64,000 nt of DNA, taken from NCBI GenBank assembly GCA_022648165.1, contig JALCLX010000008.1, positions 1-64,000 on the forward strand. The letters are read 5' to 3'. The notes under the pieces were generated by a model, which worked only from the letters and a program-made list of their open reading frames with translations, had not been told where the DNA came from and did no database searches. Origin of the DNA: Ancrocorticia sp. (GTDB lineage Bacteria > Actinomycetota > Actinomycetes > Actinomycetales > Actinomycetaceae). Shown here piece by piece: positions 7,489-16,723 of the stretch. Both the position numbers and the translations under genes were made by a program. Position 1 is the stretch's first letter; the number at the start of each line of letters is the position of its first letter.

Positions 7489-10032
7489 CTACTTTCCTTG
7501 ACTACCACCTGCGAAACTGCTCTCCCCCGCAATCCCACCACGCAGCATCTCTAGCAGCTCAGCCGCCGGCACCGGCTGCGAGTATACAAAGCCTTGCACC
7601 AGAGCGCCGCCACAGCCCTGGAGGAACTCCAATTGCTCCCTGTTTTCCACTCCTTCGAAGATCAGCCGCACCCCTGTTTGTTGCGCAATACCAACCATGC
7701 CCGTGAGCAACGCAGCTGTGCGCGGTTTCGCGTATGCATCGATCACAGATTTGTCGATCTTGATCGTGCCAATAGAAAATTCCAAGAGCGGAAGGAATCC
7801 AACCCGGATGCGCCCAAAATCGTCAATCCCCAGGTCTAGATCATGGTCGGCGATAATCTGCGCCAGTTGATCTTCCATCGCTTCATCCCAAGCATCGATC
7901 CAGCGTTCGTTGATCTCGAGCACGATGTTTCCCCGCACCGCCGCCCGCCACTGCTGGAATTCCGCTAAGAAAGGCCCCTCGAAAAGCTGCGAAACGTCAA
8001 TGTTCAGGTGCAGCGCTATCCCGGGTGATGCCGCTTCAAAATCGGCAAAGTCCGCGATCGCGGCAGTGAAAACGTGGTGAGTGAGGGCATCTGCCAAACC
8101 GAATGTGTGTGCTGCGGTCACAAGCTGCTCGGCCGTGCACAGCGGCATATCGGGCCCGGGGCGTACCAATCCTTCGACGGCCACAATGCGTCCCGTGCGC
8201 ACATCTACGATGGGCTGGTAATGAACGTGAATGTCGCCGCGTTCGATACCTTCTTTTATGGCGCCGGCATCCACACATTCCGGCGTGTTCACAGCGTCTT
8301 CAGCGGACTCGAGCTTTGCACCATCGGCCTCGTGTAGCTCCTTGGCCGCATACATCCGCTGATCAGCTAAAGCTAAAAGGGCTTCGGCGCTTTCCTGGTT
8401 ATCGCCAGAAAGAGCTATTCCAATTGACGCGTTCACAGAAATTTGCCGGGTACCCACCTGTATTCGTTTCCTGATTTCACCGGTCAGACGCGCGGCTACG
8501 CTCTCCGCCTGTTGACGCTCCGTCACGCCATATAGCACGACGACGAATTCGTCTCCGCCGATCCTTGCAGCGACGTCCGGTTTTCGAACGCCCGCGGCGA
8601 TCCGCTGGCCAACTTCACGGAGCACCACGTTGCCAGCACGATGGCCATATGTATCGTTGACGTGTTTGAAATCGTCCAGGTCTAGGAAGACCAACGCAAG
8701 GCCGTGCGTACTAGCGTTTTGTGGGCTATCAAGCGCGCGGAGAGTGCGGCTCAACCCACGGTAGTTGAGCAGGCCCGTCAACGGATCCTTGTTAGCTTGG
8801 TCAGAAAGTTGATTCACTTGTTGCACGGTCAGCAGTTTCTCCTGGATAATCGCGCCAAGCGCATCCAGGGTTGCCAGGTCAGAGCGATTGAATGGCCGTC
8901 TGAGAGGTCCGCGCTTGACGCGAATACAAAATTGCCCATACCACGCAGTAAGAGTGGGCGATATCAGCATGTTGCAGCGTTCGATAGACCGTAGGCGAGG
9001 GCCGCTCGGAAGCGTACCAGACGGCCCGCTATCCGGCTGGCCCGCAGCCCGCCCGTAGCCCTGTTGCATCTGGATCAGAAATGACGGCATGGCCTGCCCG
9101 ATACTGCGGACGATGTGCTTTTCGATCGCGGCTTGCGTGGATTCTTCAAAGGGTTCGGCAAGCGCATGGGCCAAGGCGTTGGCGCGATGCCAGGCTGCTT
9201 CGGTGCGCACTAAGCCGGTTACGCCGAATGCTGAGAGCGCCACAAGGGCGATCACTGCTTGTTGGCCAACTATCTGATCGGCACCAGGGAATGACCGCAC
9301 TAGGCGAATGGCCAGCCAGCCACCGGCTGTCGCCTCCAGGAATGTCAGCAGTAGTAGCAGTAGGGACCGGGTCCACCCGATGGCACACATGGCCTCACGG
9401 AAGCTGACTCTGCGGGTTATACGAAGCCGAATTGTGGAGAACGTTAACCGCGCACCTGCGTAAGCCATAAGAGCTACGAAAACGCTCACCGCCCATTTTC
9501 CGCTGGTAAACACCCCCAGGCCTATTGGAGTATCGGAAATGGCCACGCCAGTTATCGCGTGGAATACGAACGCCAGGACGGCCACAAATATGGCACCGGA
9601 GAACGCAATGTCGATGGTTGTTCGGGCAGCGCGGGGCGCATCGCCTTGGGAGAACCAGTGCCCTGCAAATGTACCCGCGATCCACAACGGAATCAGGACC
9701 AGCGGCTTGGAGCTGGGAAGCAGCAACGCCAGCGTGGCCGCATCGATGCCGACTGTGAAATACATGTCCAGGGAGGAAGCGCGCACCGCCATCATGCCGG
9801 AGATGATGCTTAGAAAGAAGATGCTGGCATACGGCGTGAGTGTGCCATTGCTCCCCCATGTCAGCACTAGTCCAAGTGCCGCGCAACCCAAGCCGATCAT
9901 GCCCAACATGTAATTGGTATCCGAGCGCCCATAGATATGGGTGGGGCTCTGTATGGCAGCAACCACTGGTTGTTGCTCCGGATGGTCACGTGCGGTACCC
10001 ACGATAGAACCACCGTCCTTCGCATGGCACAT
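7489..10032 (-). CDS. Membrane GGDEF/EAL protein (c-di-GMP synthesis and breakdown)
   Basis: 847-residue signalling protein. Residues 40-280 hold roughly eight to ten membrane segments, 300-400 a GAF-like linker, 410-570 the GGDEF domain and 595-835 the EAL domain. The cyclase site is intact (GGDEF at 492-496) with an inhibitory RxxD site (RKPD, 483-486). In the phosphodiesterase domain the signature reads EGL (620-622) instead of EAL, but the metal and catalytic ligands appear kept: E620, N677, E706, DD at 737-738, K758, E793 and Q813. Both activities are therefore plausible. A GTG at 10002 with AAGGACGG upstream is an alternative start. Single gene, divergent from the next. Confidence 0.9.
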   Translation of the reverse strand: MCHAKDGGSIVGTARDHPEQQPVVAAIQSPTHIYGRSDTNYMLGMIGLGCAALGLVLTWGSNGTLTPYASIFFLSIISGMMAVRASSLDMYFTVGIDAATLALLLPSSKPLVLIPLWIAGTFAGHWFSQGDAPRAARTTIDIAFSGAIFVAVLAFVFHAITGVAISDTPIGLGVFTSGKWAVSVFVALMAYAGARLTFSTIRLRITRRVSFREAMCAIGWTRSLLLLLLTFLEATAGGWLAIRLVRSFPGADQIVGQQAVIALVALSAFGVTGLVRTEAAWHRANALAHALAEPFEESTQAAIEKHIVRSIGQAMPSFLIQMQQGYGRAAGQPDSGPSGTLPSGPRLRSIERCNMLISPTLTAWYGQFCIRVKRGPLRRPFNRSDLATLDALGAIIQEKLLTVQQVNQLSDQANKDPLTGLLNYRGLSRTLRALDSPQNASTHGLALVFLDLDDFKHVNDTYGHRAGNVVLREVGQRIAAGVRKPDVAARIGGDEFVVVLYGVTERQQAESVAARLTGEIRKRIQVGTRQISVNASIGIALSGDNQESAEALLALADQRMYAAKELHEADGAKLESAEDAVNTPECVDAGAIKEGIERGDIHVHYQPIVDVRTGRIVAVEGLVRPGPDMPLCTAEQLVTAAHTFGLADALTHHVFTAAIADFADFEAASPGIALHLNIDVSQLFEGPFLAEFQQWRAAVRGNIVLEINERWIDAWDEAMEDQLAQIIADHDLDLGIDDFGRIRVGFLPLLEFSIGTIKIDKSVIDAYAKPRTAALLTGMVGIAQQTGVRLIFEGVENREQLEFLQGCGGALVQGFVYSQPVPAAELLEMLRGGIAGESSFAGGSQGK

Positions 10033-10103
10033 TCTGAATTCGCTATACAGGCTCTAGCTTAGCGGCACGGAATAACACTCCTTCGCTTCGAGTTGCCCTT
10101 AGC

Positions 10104-11183
10104 ATGAGTGAGAACACGCCAGGTACCGGCCCGCAGCTAGCTACACCCGCTTCCCCTAGCTACAAGCGCATTGGTTTTCTATCCTTTGGGCACTGGATGG
10201 ATCATCCAGAATCTCAAGCCCGCACAGCACAAGATTCCCTTCTTCAATCGATAGATCTGGCGGTTGCGGCGGAAGAACTTGGTGCAGACGGCGCCTATTT
10301 CCGCGTCCATCACTTCGCTCAGCAGCTTGGCTCCCCCGCTGCTCTCTTGGCAGCGATCGGTGCACGTACCCACCGCATTGAGATTGGCACGGGCGTAGTA
10401 GATATGCGCTACGCCAACCCACTCGGCTTCGCTGAAGATGTTGGTGCTGCCGATCTGATTTCCGGTGGCCGTGTTCAACTGGGCATCGGACGTGGTTCAC
10501 CCGAACAAGTTCTGGATGGCTGGCGCTACTTCGGCTTTTCTCCGGCAGAAGGTGAAACGGCTGCCGATATGGCGCGTAAAACTAGCGAGACTTTCTTGAA
10601 AGTGCTTGAAGGAATCCGCTTCGCCCAACCGAATCCGCGCCCGATGTTTCCCAATGCTCCAGGGTTACTGCGCATCGAACCGTATTCTCCTGGCCTGCGT
10701 GAACGCATTTGGTGGGGTGCCGGTTCAAACGCCACAGCGAAATGGGCAGCGAGCCTGGGCATGAACCTCATGTCATCCACGCTCAAAGATGACGAATCAA
10801 GCGAACCGTTCCATGTTCAGCAGCGCAAACAGATCGAGGCATTCCGTAAAGAATGGGCAAACCACGATTTTGGTTTTGAACCCCGCGTCTCTGTTTCCCG
10901 CTCGATTATTGCTATCACGAATGATCTGGACCGGCGCTATTTCCTCGGCGGTGGCGATAGAGAAGATCAAATCGGCAGCGTGGGCGGGGGCAATCGTTCC
11001 ATCTTCGGGCGCTCTTACGCAGATGAGCCAGACAAACTGATCGAGCAGCTGAGCGAAGATGAGGCGATTCAGGCCGCCGATACACTCTTGCTCACAGTTC
11101 CCTCCCAATTGGGCGTGGAGTACAACACCCACATCCTCGAAGCAATCCTGAAGGATGTGGCCCCAGGCCTCGGCTGGCGCTGA
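10104..11183 (+). CDS. Luciferase-like (LLM class) flavin-dependent oxidoreductase
   Basis: Cytosolic TIM-barrel enzyme of 359 residues expected to use reduced FMN or F420. Recognisable elements: RIGFLSFGHW at the first strand, the AEELGADGAYFRVHHF helix-strand unit, RIEIGTGVVDMRYANPL and SGGRVQLGIGRGSPEQV, all typical of bacterial-luciferase-like monooxygenases. No ribosome-binding site is visible just upstream of the ATG, so a leaderless or weakly translated message is possible. It stands alone, divergent from the c-di-GMP gene; the substrate cannot be inferred. Confidence 0.85.
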   Translation: MSENTPGTGPQLATPASPSYKRIGFLSFGHWMDHPESQARTAQDSLLQSIDLAVAAEELGADGAYFRVHHFAQQLGSPAALLAAIGARTHRIEIGTGVVDMRYANPLGFAEDVGAADLISGGRVQLGIGRGSPEQVLDGWRYFGFSPAEGETAADMARKTSETFLKVLEGIRFAQPNPRPMFPNAPGLLRIEPYSPGLRERIWWGAGSNATAKWAASLGMNLMSSTLKDDESSEPFHVQQRKQIEAFRKEWANHDFGFEPRVSVSRSIIAITNDLDRRYFLGGGDREDQIGSVGGGNRSIFGRSYADEPDKLIEQLSEDEAIQAADTLLLTVPSQLGVEYNTHILEAILKDVAPGLGWR

Positions 11184-11279
11184 TCGATATGGGTAAGGTG
11201 GCGCATTGCGGGTTCGTGCACCTCTTGGCGATCGGATCTGACGCGCGCATTTTTCCGACGACGCCCGCGCCGCGCCCAG

Positions 11280-11531
11280 TTACGAATGTTCGGGTCTCCA
11301 TGCGGCTGCACGCGCGAGAGCTCGCAGAGCCGTCATCAGTTCGTCAGGGTTCTTCTCACTCAGTGGTGATTCTGTTCCCTCGAGAATCGTGGCGCGAAGC
11401 TCACGGCTATCACGATCAAGCCGAATAAGCTCGCGCACGTATTCACTTGCGGAGCTGTAGTCGCCCGAAGTCATTCGCTGGTCAACGTACGATTTGAGAT
11501 TCTCCGGCAAAGAGATATTCATAGTTGTCAT
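11280..11531 (-). CDS. parD: ParD-type antitoxin, apparently without its toxin
   Basis: Small DNA-binding antitoxin of 83 residues. The N-terminal ribbon-helix-helix reads MTTMNISLPENLKSYVDQRM, followed by the typical SASEYVRELIRLD helix. ParE toxin genes normally follow immediately downstream, but only about 95 bp of non-coding DNA separate this gene from the convergent oxidoreductase gene and no ParE-like frame exists there. The module therefore looks orphaned. A perfect 13-bp inverted repeat sits just upstream as probable autoregulatory operator. Confidence 0.85.
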   Translation of the reverse strand: MTTMNISLPENLKSYVDQRMTSGDYSSASEYVRELIRLDRDSRELRATILEGTESPLSEKNPDELMTALRALARAAAWRPEHS

Positions 11532-11543
11532 ATGTCGATTCTA

Positions 11544-11572
11544 GGGTTCTTGGCAAACTTTGCCAAGAACCC
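11544..11572. promoter_or_regulatory. Palindromic operator candidate upstream of parD
   Basis: Perfect inverted repeat: arm GGGTTCTTGGCAA at 11544-11556, 3-nt loop, complementary arm at 11560-11572. It starts 13 bp before the parD start codon, where a ParD-type autorepressor would block transcription or translation. It could instead form an RNA hairpin. Confidence 0.6.
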
Positions 11573-11664
11573 TTCATACACGCGCCAACGCGCTCCAGCC
11601 AGCGCCACGGAAACCTTGAGGCGCCTCCTACTCTCCTCCCAGCACCAACCGGCACGTAGACGTA

Positions 11665-12324
11665 GTGCGAGAATCCCCAAGTACCGTCTCGCTCTGGTTG
11701 CAGCCGCGCCGGCGTCCTCGCGTCTTTCCCGCCGCGCCCTCGCTGCCAACGCCCGGCCAATTCGTCACGTTACGTTTCTACCGCGCCGGTTTGGCCTGGG
11801 AAGGCCATTCGTTCTCAGTTTCAGGCGTGCGCCCGGACGGTTCTTTCCGCGTCACTGTGCGGGTACTCGGCGATGCCACCGCGTTGATACAGGACCTTCC
11901 CGCCGGTACAGCGGCACTCGTGGAAGGCCCCTATGGTGTGATGACGGCGAGCCGGGCGCAAGAAGACCGCGCTGTACTGATTGCCGGTGGAATCGGCATT
12001 TCGCCGATTCGTGGAATTGCCGGAGATCTGGCCGGACGAACGCGCCTAGACGTGATCGTGCGGGCCCGTTCGGCAGATGATCTGCCATTGGTCAACGAGC
12101 TGCGCGCTTTGGAGCAACAGAACCTTCTTCGACTTCACCTGATGGTGGGTTCGCGCCGCCAATGGCCAATTGACCCGTACACATTGGGCGCACTGATCCC
12201 CGATTTTGCTCACTGTGACGTCTACGCGTGTGGGCCGGCGCAGCTTCTTGACGCAGTGCGGGCAAGCGCTGCCGCATTCCGCGTTCCGGATTCGCGCGTG
12301 CACATCGAGAGCCTTGACCTTTAG
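11665..12324 (+). pseudogene. FAD/NAD(P)-binding ferredoxin-reductase-like domain, 5' truncated
   Basis: Electron-transfer flavoprotein domain of about 220 residues. Visible are the flavin-binding GHSFSVSG and VEGPYG segments, the nucleotide-binding IAGGIGISPIRG and the C-terminal YACGPAQLLDAV. In actinobacteria this domain is commonly fused behind a heme-binding ferric-reductase-like membrane domain, followed by FMN-binding and ApbE genes exactly as here. No membrane domain precedes it: the frame closes about 50 bp upstream at a TGA and the possible GTG start has no ribosome-binding site. I infer a deletion of the 5' part, perhaps with residual expression. The next gene begins 6-9 bp after its stop. 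Confidence 0.65.
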
Positions 12325-12333
12325 GAGCAAGTG

Positions 12334-12867
12334 ATGAATGAACCTCGCCCTAGCAAGCGCGGAGTTGTCACAGTTGTTGGAACGGTTGCCGGAGTTGCGG
12401 CAGTCTTGCTACTCGGGCCAAACGAGGCCTCGCTGACTGACGCAATCGTCAGTACGCCCTCGTCCGGCGATGGGGAAAGTTCCGCCGCTTCCCCATCAGC
12501 TTCCGCTTCTTCCAGCGCTGCCTCTTCCAGTACTTCCAGCTCCGGCACCGCCGATTCCAGCACTTCCGCCTCCACCGATACTTCGAGCGGCGTGAGTGGC
12601 CAGTGGGATGGTTCGGTGTACGACGGCGAATACGGCGCCATTCAAGTGCAGGTGACAATTGAGGACGGCCAGATCACAGACATCATCTGGCTGCAATTGC
12701 CGAGCAGCGGCAATTCTTCGCGGATCAACGCAACCGCCGCCCCCACCTTGGTGCAAGAAGCACTCGCGGCTCAGAGCGCCGATGTTGATACGGTGAGCGG
12801 CGCCTCCTACACGTCCGAAGGTTTCCGCACCTCCTTGCAGGCAGCCCTTGACGAGGCCGGGCTGTGA
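12334..12867 (+). CDS. Membrane-anchored FMN-binding domain protein
   Basis: Extracytoplasmic electron carrier that carries covalently bound FMN. One N-terminal membrane segment (VVTVVGTVAGVAAVLLL) is followed by a Ser-rich flexible linker (about residues 45-90) and an FMN_bind domain. The flavinylation site is SGASYTS near the C-terminus; in this family a threonine of such a motif receives FMN through a phosphodiester bond. The ATG at 12334 is preferred over the GTG at 12331 because AGGAG lies 6 bp upstream. It overlaps apbE, the enzyme that would attach the flavin. Confidence 0.85.
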   Translation: MNEPRPSKRGVVTVVGTVAGVAAVLLLGPNEASLTDAIVSTPSSGDGESSAASPSASASSSAASSSTSSSGTADSSTSASTDTSSGVSGQWDGSVYDGEYGAIQVQVTIEDGQITDIIWLQLPSSGNSSRINATAAPTLVQEALAAQSADVDTVSGASYTSEGFRTSLQAALDEAGL

Positions 12868-13649
12868 AGCGCCCCCTTCAGCGCAGGCTCGTTGAGGCCT
12901 GGGGAACGGTGATCACGATCGATTGCGCGGATGCCGATCCTGCTGCGCTCGACGCCGCACTCCCAGAGATCCACACGCTAGTTGCACACATCGACGAGGT
13001 CTTCTCAACGTGGCGGCCTGATTCCGTCATCAGTATGCGGCGGCGCGGCGAGCCTACCTTCTCCCCCGAGTTTGATCTCATCAGCGCCCACTGTGAACAG
13101 GCGCGCCAGATCTCCCGCGGCGCTTTCGATCCGTGGTACTCCCCGGGAGGCGTGGACTTCTCCGGGTACGTCAAAGGCTGGGGCGCCGGCCTGATCGCGG
13201 ATGCTTTAGTTGCGCGCGGCGTGCCGAACGTGTGCGTGAACGCGGCAGGTGACGTGGCCGTGCGCGGCACGCGGGCCCCGGGAATCGCGTGGTCCGTTGG
13301 CTTTGCCCACCCCACCGACCGCACCAGCTTATGCGCATCGGAAGTCCTGCCAACAGGCTATGCTGCTGCCACCTCGGGTTTTTCCGAACAAGTGGGGCAT
13401 ATCGTCAACCCTCACACCGGCGGGCAAGAAGCGGCTGCACTCCAGGCCAGCGTGATTGGTCCTGATTCCGGCCTCGCCGATGCGTTGGCTACCGCGCTTG
13501 TGATCGACGGCGTTGCGGGCTCACCATGGTTCCAAGCTTTCGCTACCGCGCGGCGCGGCGAAGGCGAAAAATGGCAGGCCTTGGTGGTGGAGGCGGGCTC
13601 GCTGTGGCGCCTGGGCGCACAACTGGAAGGTCATTATCCACGCAGATAA
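12864..13649 (+). CDS. apbE: FAD:protein FMN transferase (ApbE)
   Basis: Transfers FMN from FAD to a threonine of FMN-binding proteins, here presumably the preceding gene product. Family motifs: VFSTWRPDSVIS near residue 45, DFSGYVKGWGA, VNAAGDVAVRG, AATSG and HIVNPHTG, and ADALATAL near the end. Length 261 residues, slightly short but complete. There is no obvious signal peptide or lipobox, so the enzyme may act in the cytoplasm. The GTG start overlaps the stop of the FMN-binding gene (GTGA), coupling donor enzyme and substrate. Confidence 0.9.
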   Translation: MKRPLQRRLVEAWGTVITIDCADADPAALDAALPEIHTLVAHIDEVFSTWRPDSVISMRRRGEPTFSPEFDLISAHCEQARQISRGAFDPWYSPGGVDFSGYVKGWGAGLIADALVARGVPNVCVNAAGDVAVRGTRAPGIAWSVGFAHPTDRTSLCASEVLPTGYAAATSGFSEQVGHIVNPHTGGQEAAALQASVIGPDSGLADALATALVIDGVAGSPWFQAFATARRGEGEKWQALVVEAGSLWRLGAQLEGHYPRR

Positions 13650-14068
13650 AGTGCCTATCTACCGTCTATTCGCGTTTTCACCCGTATTCTTAACACTTTT
13701 TTCAGTGGTGTTGCGCACACTCTCCCGCAGCACGCAATCCTCATTTGCAGCGAAGAAGCCATTATAAGCGCATAACAGCTTCCAGCATCTTTCCAGACCC
13801 CAGCATCTTCATGAGGTCTTTACCGTAGAATAGAGCCGTTTAAGGCCGTAAACTCACCAATGTTGGGTCTCATCACTATCGGTGAGCCGCGGCAGAATTG
13901 GTCTTATACGTGCCTTACAGTATGGGAGTGTTGGTCGCATGAACACAATCCACCGACTGCCATGCGTACCTCCACTCACTGGAAAGTTTCGCTAGAAGGG
14001 AATGGCGATTGCTCACTCACGTTAATACAGCATGGCAGCAAGCCGCCACAGAACCGGAGGCACCACTA
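13650..14068. other. Intergenic region before the polysaccharide locus
   Basis: About 420 bp without a supported gene. It contains a weak inverted repeat (CTCACC at 13853-13858 and GGTGAG at 13881-13886) and probably the promoter of the polysaccharide operon. I did not recognise a riboswitch class. Confidence 0.45.
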
Positions 14069-15559
14069 GTGATGGAAGGCCTCTATAACCACCCTGTACA
14101 CACTGCCAACTGGCAAAATACGCTTTCCAGGAAAATGGCTATCAGCGATACCGTTCTTGTGGCCCTTACAGTCCTGATCACCCAAGGCTTATGGCTCGGG
14201 TGGAACAGTGGAAGCATGTCACTGCAGCCGTGGCGGCAGACGATGTTTGGCGTTCCCTATTACCTGGTGACCCTCATAATCGTTGTTGTCTGGCTAGCGG
14301 CCCTTTCAATCAGCAACTCACGCGACGTAAAGATTCTAGGCTGGGATAGCGGAGAATACAGTCGTGTAGCATCAGCCTCTCTTCACGTGTTCGGTTTGGT
14401 GGCTATCGTTGCCTATTTCGGGAAGCTTGATCTTGCGCGTGGATTCATTGCCTTTGCTTTCCCAATTGGCACCCTGGTTTTGCTGATTTCGCGCTGGCTA
14501 TGGCGTAAGTGGCTGAACTTCCAGTGGAGCCACAACAAAATGAAAACACGCGTGCTGGTGATGGGAACTGAGGAATCGGCAGCTATGGTGGCAGATCGCC
14601 TCATCATTGCTAAGCCGAACCCCTATGAAGTTGCTGCAGTAACAAGCATCCGTGCGGATCTTCGCTTCAAAAGGCCGAACCTGAAGGTAAGGCACCAAAG
14701 TATTCCTGTGTTTCCCTATTGTGACGATGTCAGCGCTTTAATGAAGAAGCTCGGTATAGATACATTGATCCTCGCTGGCGGCCATGCGCTCTCAACACGC
14801 CGTGTCCGAGAGATTGGTTGGAGTTTGGAATCAGAATCCCAACGTTTGGTTGTCTCTTCTGGCATCATGGGCGTGAGCTCTCCAAGGTTAGCCGTGAAAC
14901 CCGTCGCTGGGCTTCCTTTGGTTCAGGTGGAGCCTCCAGCGTTTACGAAACCTGCACTTTTTGCCAAGCGTGTATTCGATATTGTCAGTTCGCTATTCGG
15001 AATCATTGTTCTCAGCCCGTTATTGCTTGGAATTGCCATCGCAGTGAAACTGGGCGACGGTGGCCCTGTCATTTTCAGGCAAGAACGCGTTGGCCTCAAC
15101 GGACAGACCTTCAACATGTTGAAATTCCGAAGCATGCGGGTGGATGCGGAGAGAATCCTTGCAGATCTCAAGAAGCAGCAATCTGCAGATGCCGGAAACT
15201 CCGTCATGTTCAAAATGAAAGACGACCCGCGGGTAACGAAGGTAGGCAAGGTTCTGCGGCGCTACTCGCTTGACGAGCTCCCACAGCTCTTCAACGTCCT
15301 GAAGGGCGATATGTCACTCGTAGGCCCCCGCCCTCCCCTGCTGCGTGAGGTGAAGACGTATGAGAAACACGTGTACCGCAAATTCCTCGTCAAACCCGGG
15401 ATCACGGGGCTCTGGCAGGTGAACGGCCGCTCGAATCTTTCTTGGGAGGATAGCGTGCGCCTGGACCTCTACTATGTGGAAAACTGGTCAATGATGGGAG
15501 ACCTACAGATCTTGTTCAGAACGTTCAAGGCGGTGGTGGGCAGCGATGGAGCATACTGA
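14069..15559 (+). CDS. Undecaprenyl-phosphate sugar phosphotransferase (polyprenyl glycosylphosphotransferase)
   Basis: Inner-membrane initiating enzyme for lipid-linked repeat-unit assembly (CpsE/WbaP class). Four or five N-terminal membrane segments and a central Rossmann-like region (VLVMGTEESAAMVADRL) precede one more membrane segment (FAKRVFDIVSSLFG). The C-terminal catalytic domain contains VIFRQERVGLNG, FKFRSM-like MLKFRSMRVD, DELPQLFNVLKGDMSLVGPRPP and KPGITGLWQVNGRS. The GTG at 14069 has GGAGG 8 bp upstream; the ATG at 14072 is 11 bp from it. A TTG at 14009 is a less likely start. First gene of the locus that runs to 21487. Confidence 0.9.
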   Translation: MMEGLYNHPVHTANWQNTLSRKMAISDTVLVALTVLITQGLWLGWNSGSMSLQPWRQTMFGVPYYLVTLIIVVVWLAALSISNSRDVKILGWDSGEYSRVASASLHVFGLVAIVAYFGKLDLARGFIAFAFPIGTLVLLISRWLWRKWLNFQWSHNKMKTRVLVMGTEESAAMVADRLIIAKPNPYEVAAVTSIRADLRFKRPNLKVRHQSIPVFPYCDDVSALMKKLGIDTLILAGGHALSTRRVREIGWSLESESQRLVVSSGIMGVSSPRLAVKPVAGLPLVQVEPPAFTKPALFAKRVFDIVSSLFGIIVLSPLLLGIAIAVKLGDGGPVIFRQERVGLNGQTFNMLKFRSMRVDAERILADLKKQQSADAGNSVMFKMKDDPRVTKVGKVLRRYSLDELPQLFNVLKGDMSLVGPRPPLLREVKTYEKHVYRKFLVKPGITGLWQVNGRSNLSWEDSVRLDLYYVENWSMMGDLQILFRTFKAVVGSDGAY

Positions 15560-15604
15560 GCCACTAAATCACTTCACTCGCCAGCTGTCGTCCAGGAGCA
15601 TACG

Positions 15605-16723
15605 ATGCCTTCTATCTCAATAATTGGAACTCGCGGATATCCTTCGTACTACGGTGGATTTGAAACCGCCGTAAGGAAGCTTGCCCCTTATCTGGTAGAG
15701 AAAGGCTGGAAGGTAACAGTATACGGACGCCCAGGATCAGTGCTTTTGGATGATCCGAACAGAAATGCTCTCGTTAACTCACGCATGTCACTTGGCTGTG
15801 AAAAGAAGAGTCTCTCCACACTCAGTTACGGTTTGACTAGCTCCATAGACACGGCATTTAGAAAACCCGATGTTGCACTCGTGATGAATGTTGCAAACGG
15901 CTTCTTCCTACCTCTGCTGAAGCTTCGCGGAATTCCCACCCTCGTGAATGTTGACGGAATTGAATGGGAGCGCGAGAAATGGAATGACCTTGCAAAGAGA
16001 ATTTTCATATCCGGGGCGAGATTAACGGCAAAATACGCAACCGAACTCGTTTCAGACTCATGGGAGATTAGGCGCCGTTGGATAGAAGACTTTGATAGGG
16101 ATAGTGTCTTCATACCATACGGAGGTGATATTCCCGCGTTTCTTCCGCTCGAACCAGGACTGACTCACCGAGGTTACATCTTATATGTAGCCCGATTCGT
16201 ACCGGAGAACACCGTTCTTGAATTCCTCCAAGCAGCACCCGAGATAGCAGAATCCTTTCCTGTCGTAATAGTGGGCTCGTCGGGTTATGGTGGCCCAATC
16301 GAGAAACAAATCAGGGATCTCGCAGGGCAGAATCCAAACGTTCGATGGCTAGGCCATATTTCGGACGATAAGCGGCTTCTATCGCTCTGGCAACACGCCG
16401 GTGTTTACTTTCATGGACATAGTGTTGGCGGTACGAACCCAACGCTAGTGCAGGCGATGGCAGCCGGTGCACCCGTGGTAGCTCGCGATACCGCCTTTAA
16501 TCGAGAAGTTTTAGACGACGGAGGCGTATTCTGCCAGGCGGACTCCACCGAGATATACACAGCAATAAAGCGTGTATTCACAGATAGGAGTCTTCAAGAT
16601 GTTCTGATAGCCAAGAACTTGAGCCGCGCAAAGAAAGAATACAATTGGAGGAGTGTTTGTGAAGCGTATGATGCGGCCCTGCGTAATACAATGGAGCTCG
16701 GCAGTGTTTCGCCGCGCTTGTAA
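15605..16723 (+). CDS. GT4-type glycosyltransferase (DUF1972 N-terminus)
   Basis: Cytosolic glycosyltransferase of 372 residues adding a sugar to the lipid-linked primer. The N-terminus IIGTRGYPSYYGGFET is the hallmark of DUF1972 rhamnosyl/glucosyltransferases such as those acting second in streptococcal capsule synthesis. The C-terminal half has the GT4 donor-site pattern around GHSVGGTNPTLVQAMAAGAPVVARDT. AGGAG lies a few bases before the ATG. It follows the initiating transferase by 45 bp. The sugar specificity is unknown. Confidence 0.85.
   Translation: MPSISIIGTRGYPSYYGGFETAVRKLAPYLVEKGWKVTVYGRPGSVLLDDPNRNALVNSRMSLGCEKKSLSTLSYGLTSSIDTAFRKPDVALVMNVANGFFLPLLKLRGIPTLVNVDGIEWEREKWNDLAKRIFISGARLTAKYATELVSDSWEIRRRWIEDFDRDSVFIPYGGDIPAFLPLEPGLTHRGYILYVARFVPENTVLEFLQAAPEIAESFPVVIVGSSGYGGPIEKQIRDLAGQNPNVRWLGHISDDKRLLSLWQHAGVYFHGHSVGGTNPTLVQAMAAGAPVVARDTAFNREVLDDGGVFCQADSTEIYTAIKRVFTDRSLQDVLIAKNLSRAKKEYNWRSVCEAYDAALRNTMELGSVSPRL

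Noticed and set aside
11069..11311. Possible ParE toxin downstream of parD
   Set aside because: The frame has no ParE features and mostly overlaps the oxidoreductase gene antisense; no toxin is supported.
13650..14068. c-di-GMP riboswitch upstream of the polysaccharide locus
   Set aside because: The nearby GGDEF/EAL gene made it worth looking, but I found neither the conserved core of the known c-di-GMP classes nor a convincing paired structure.
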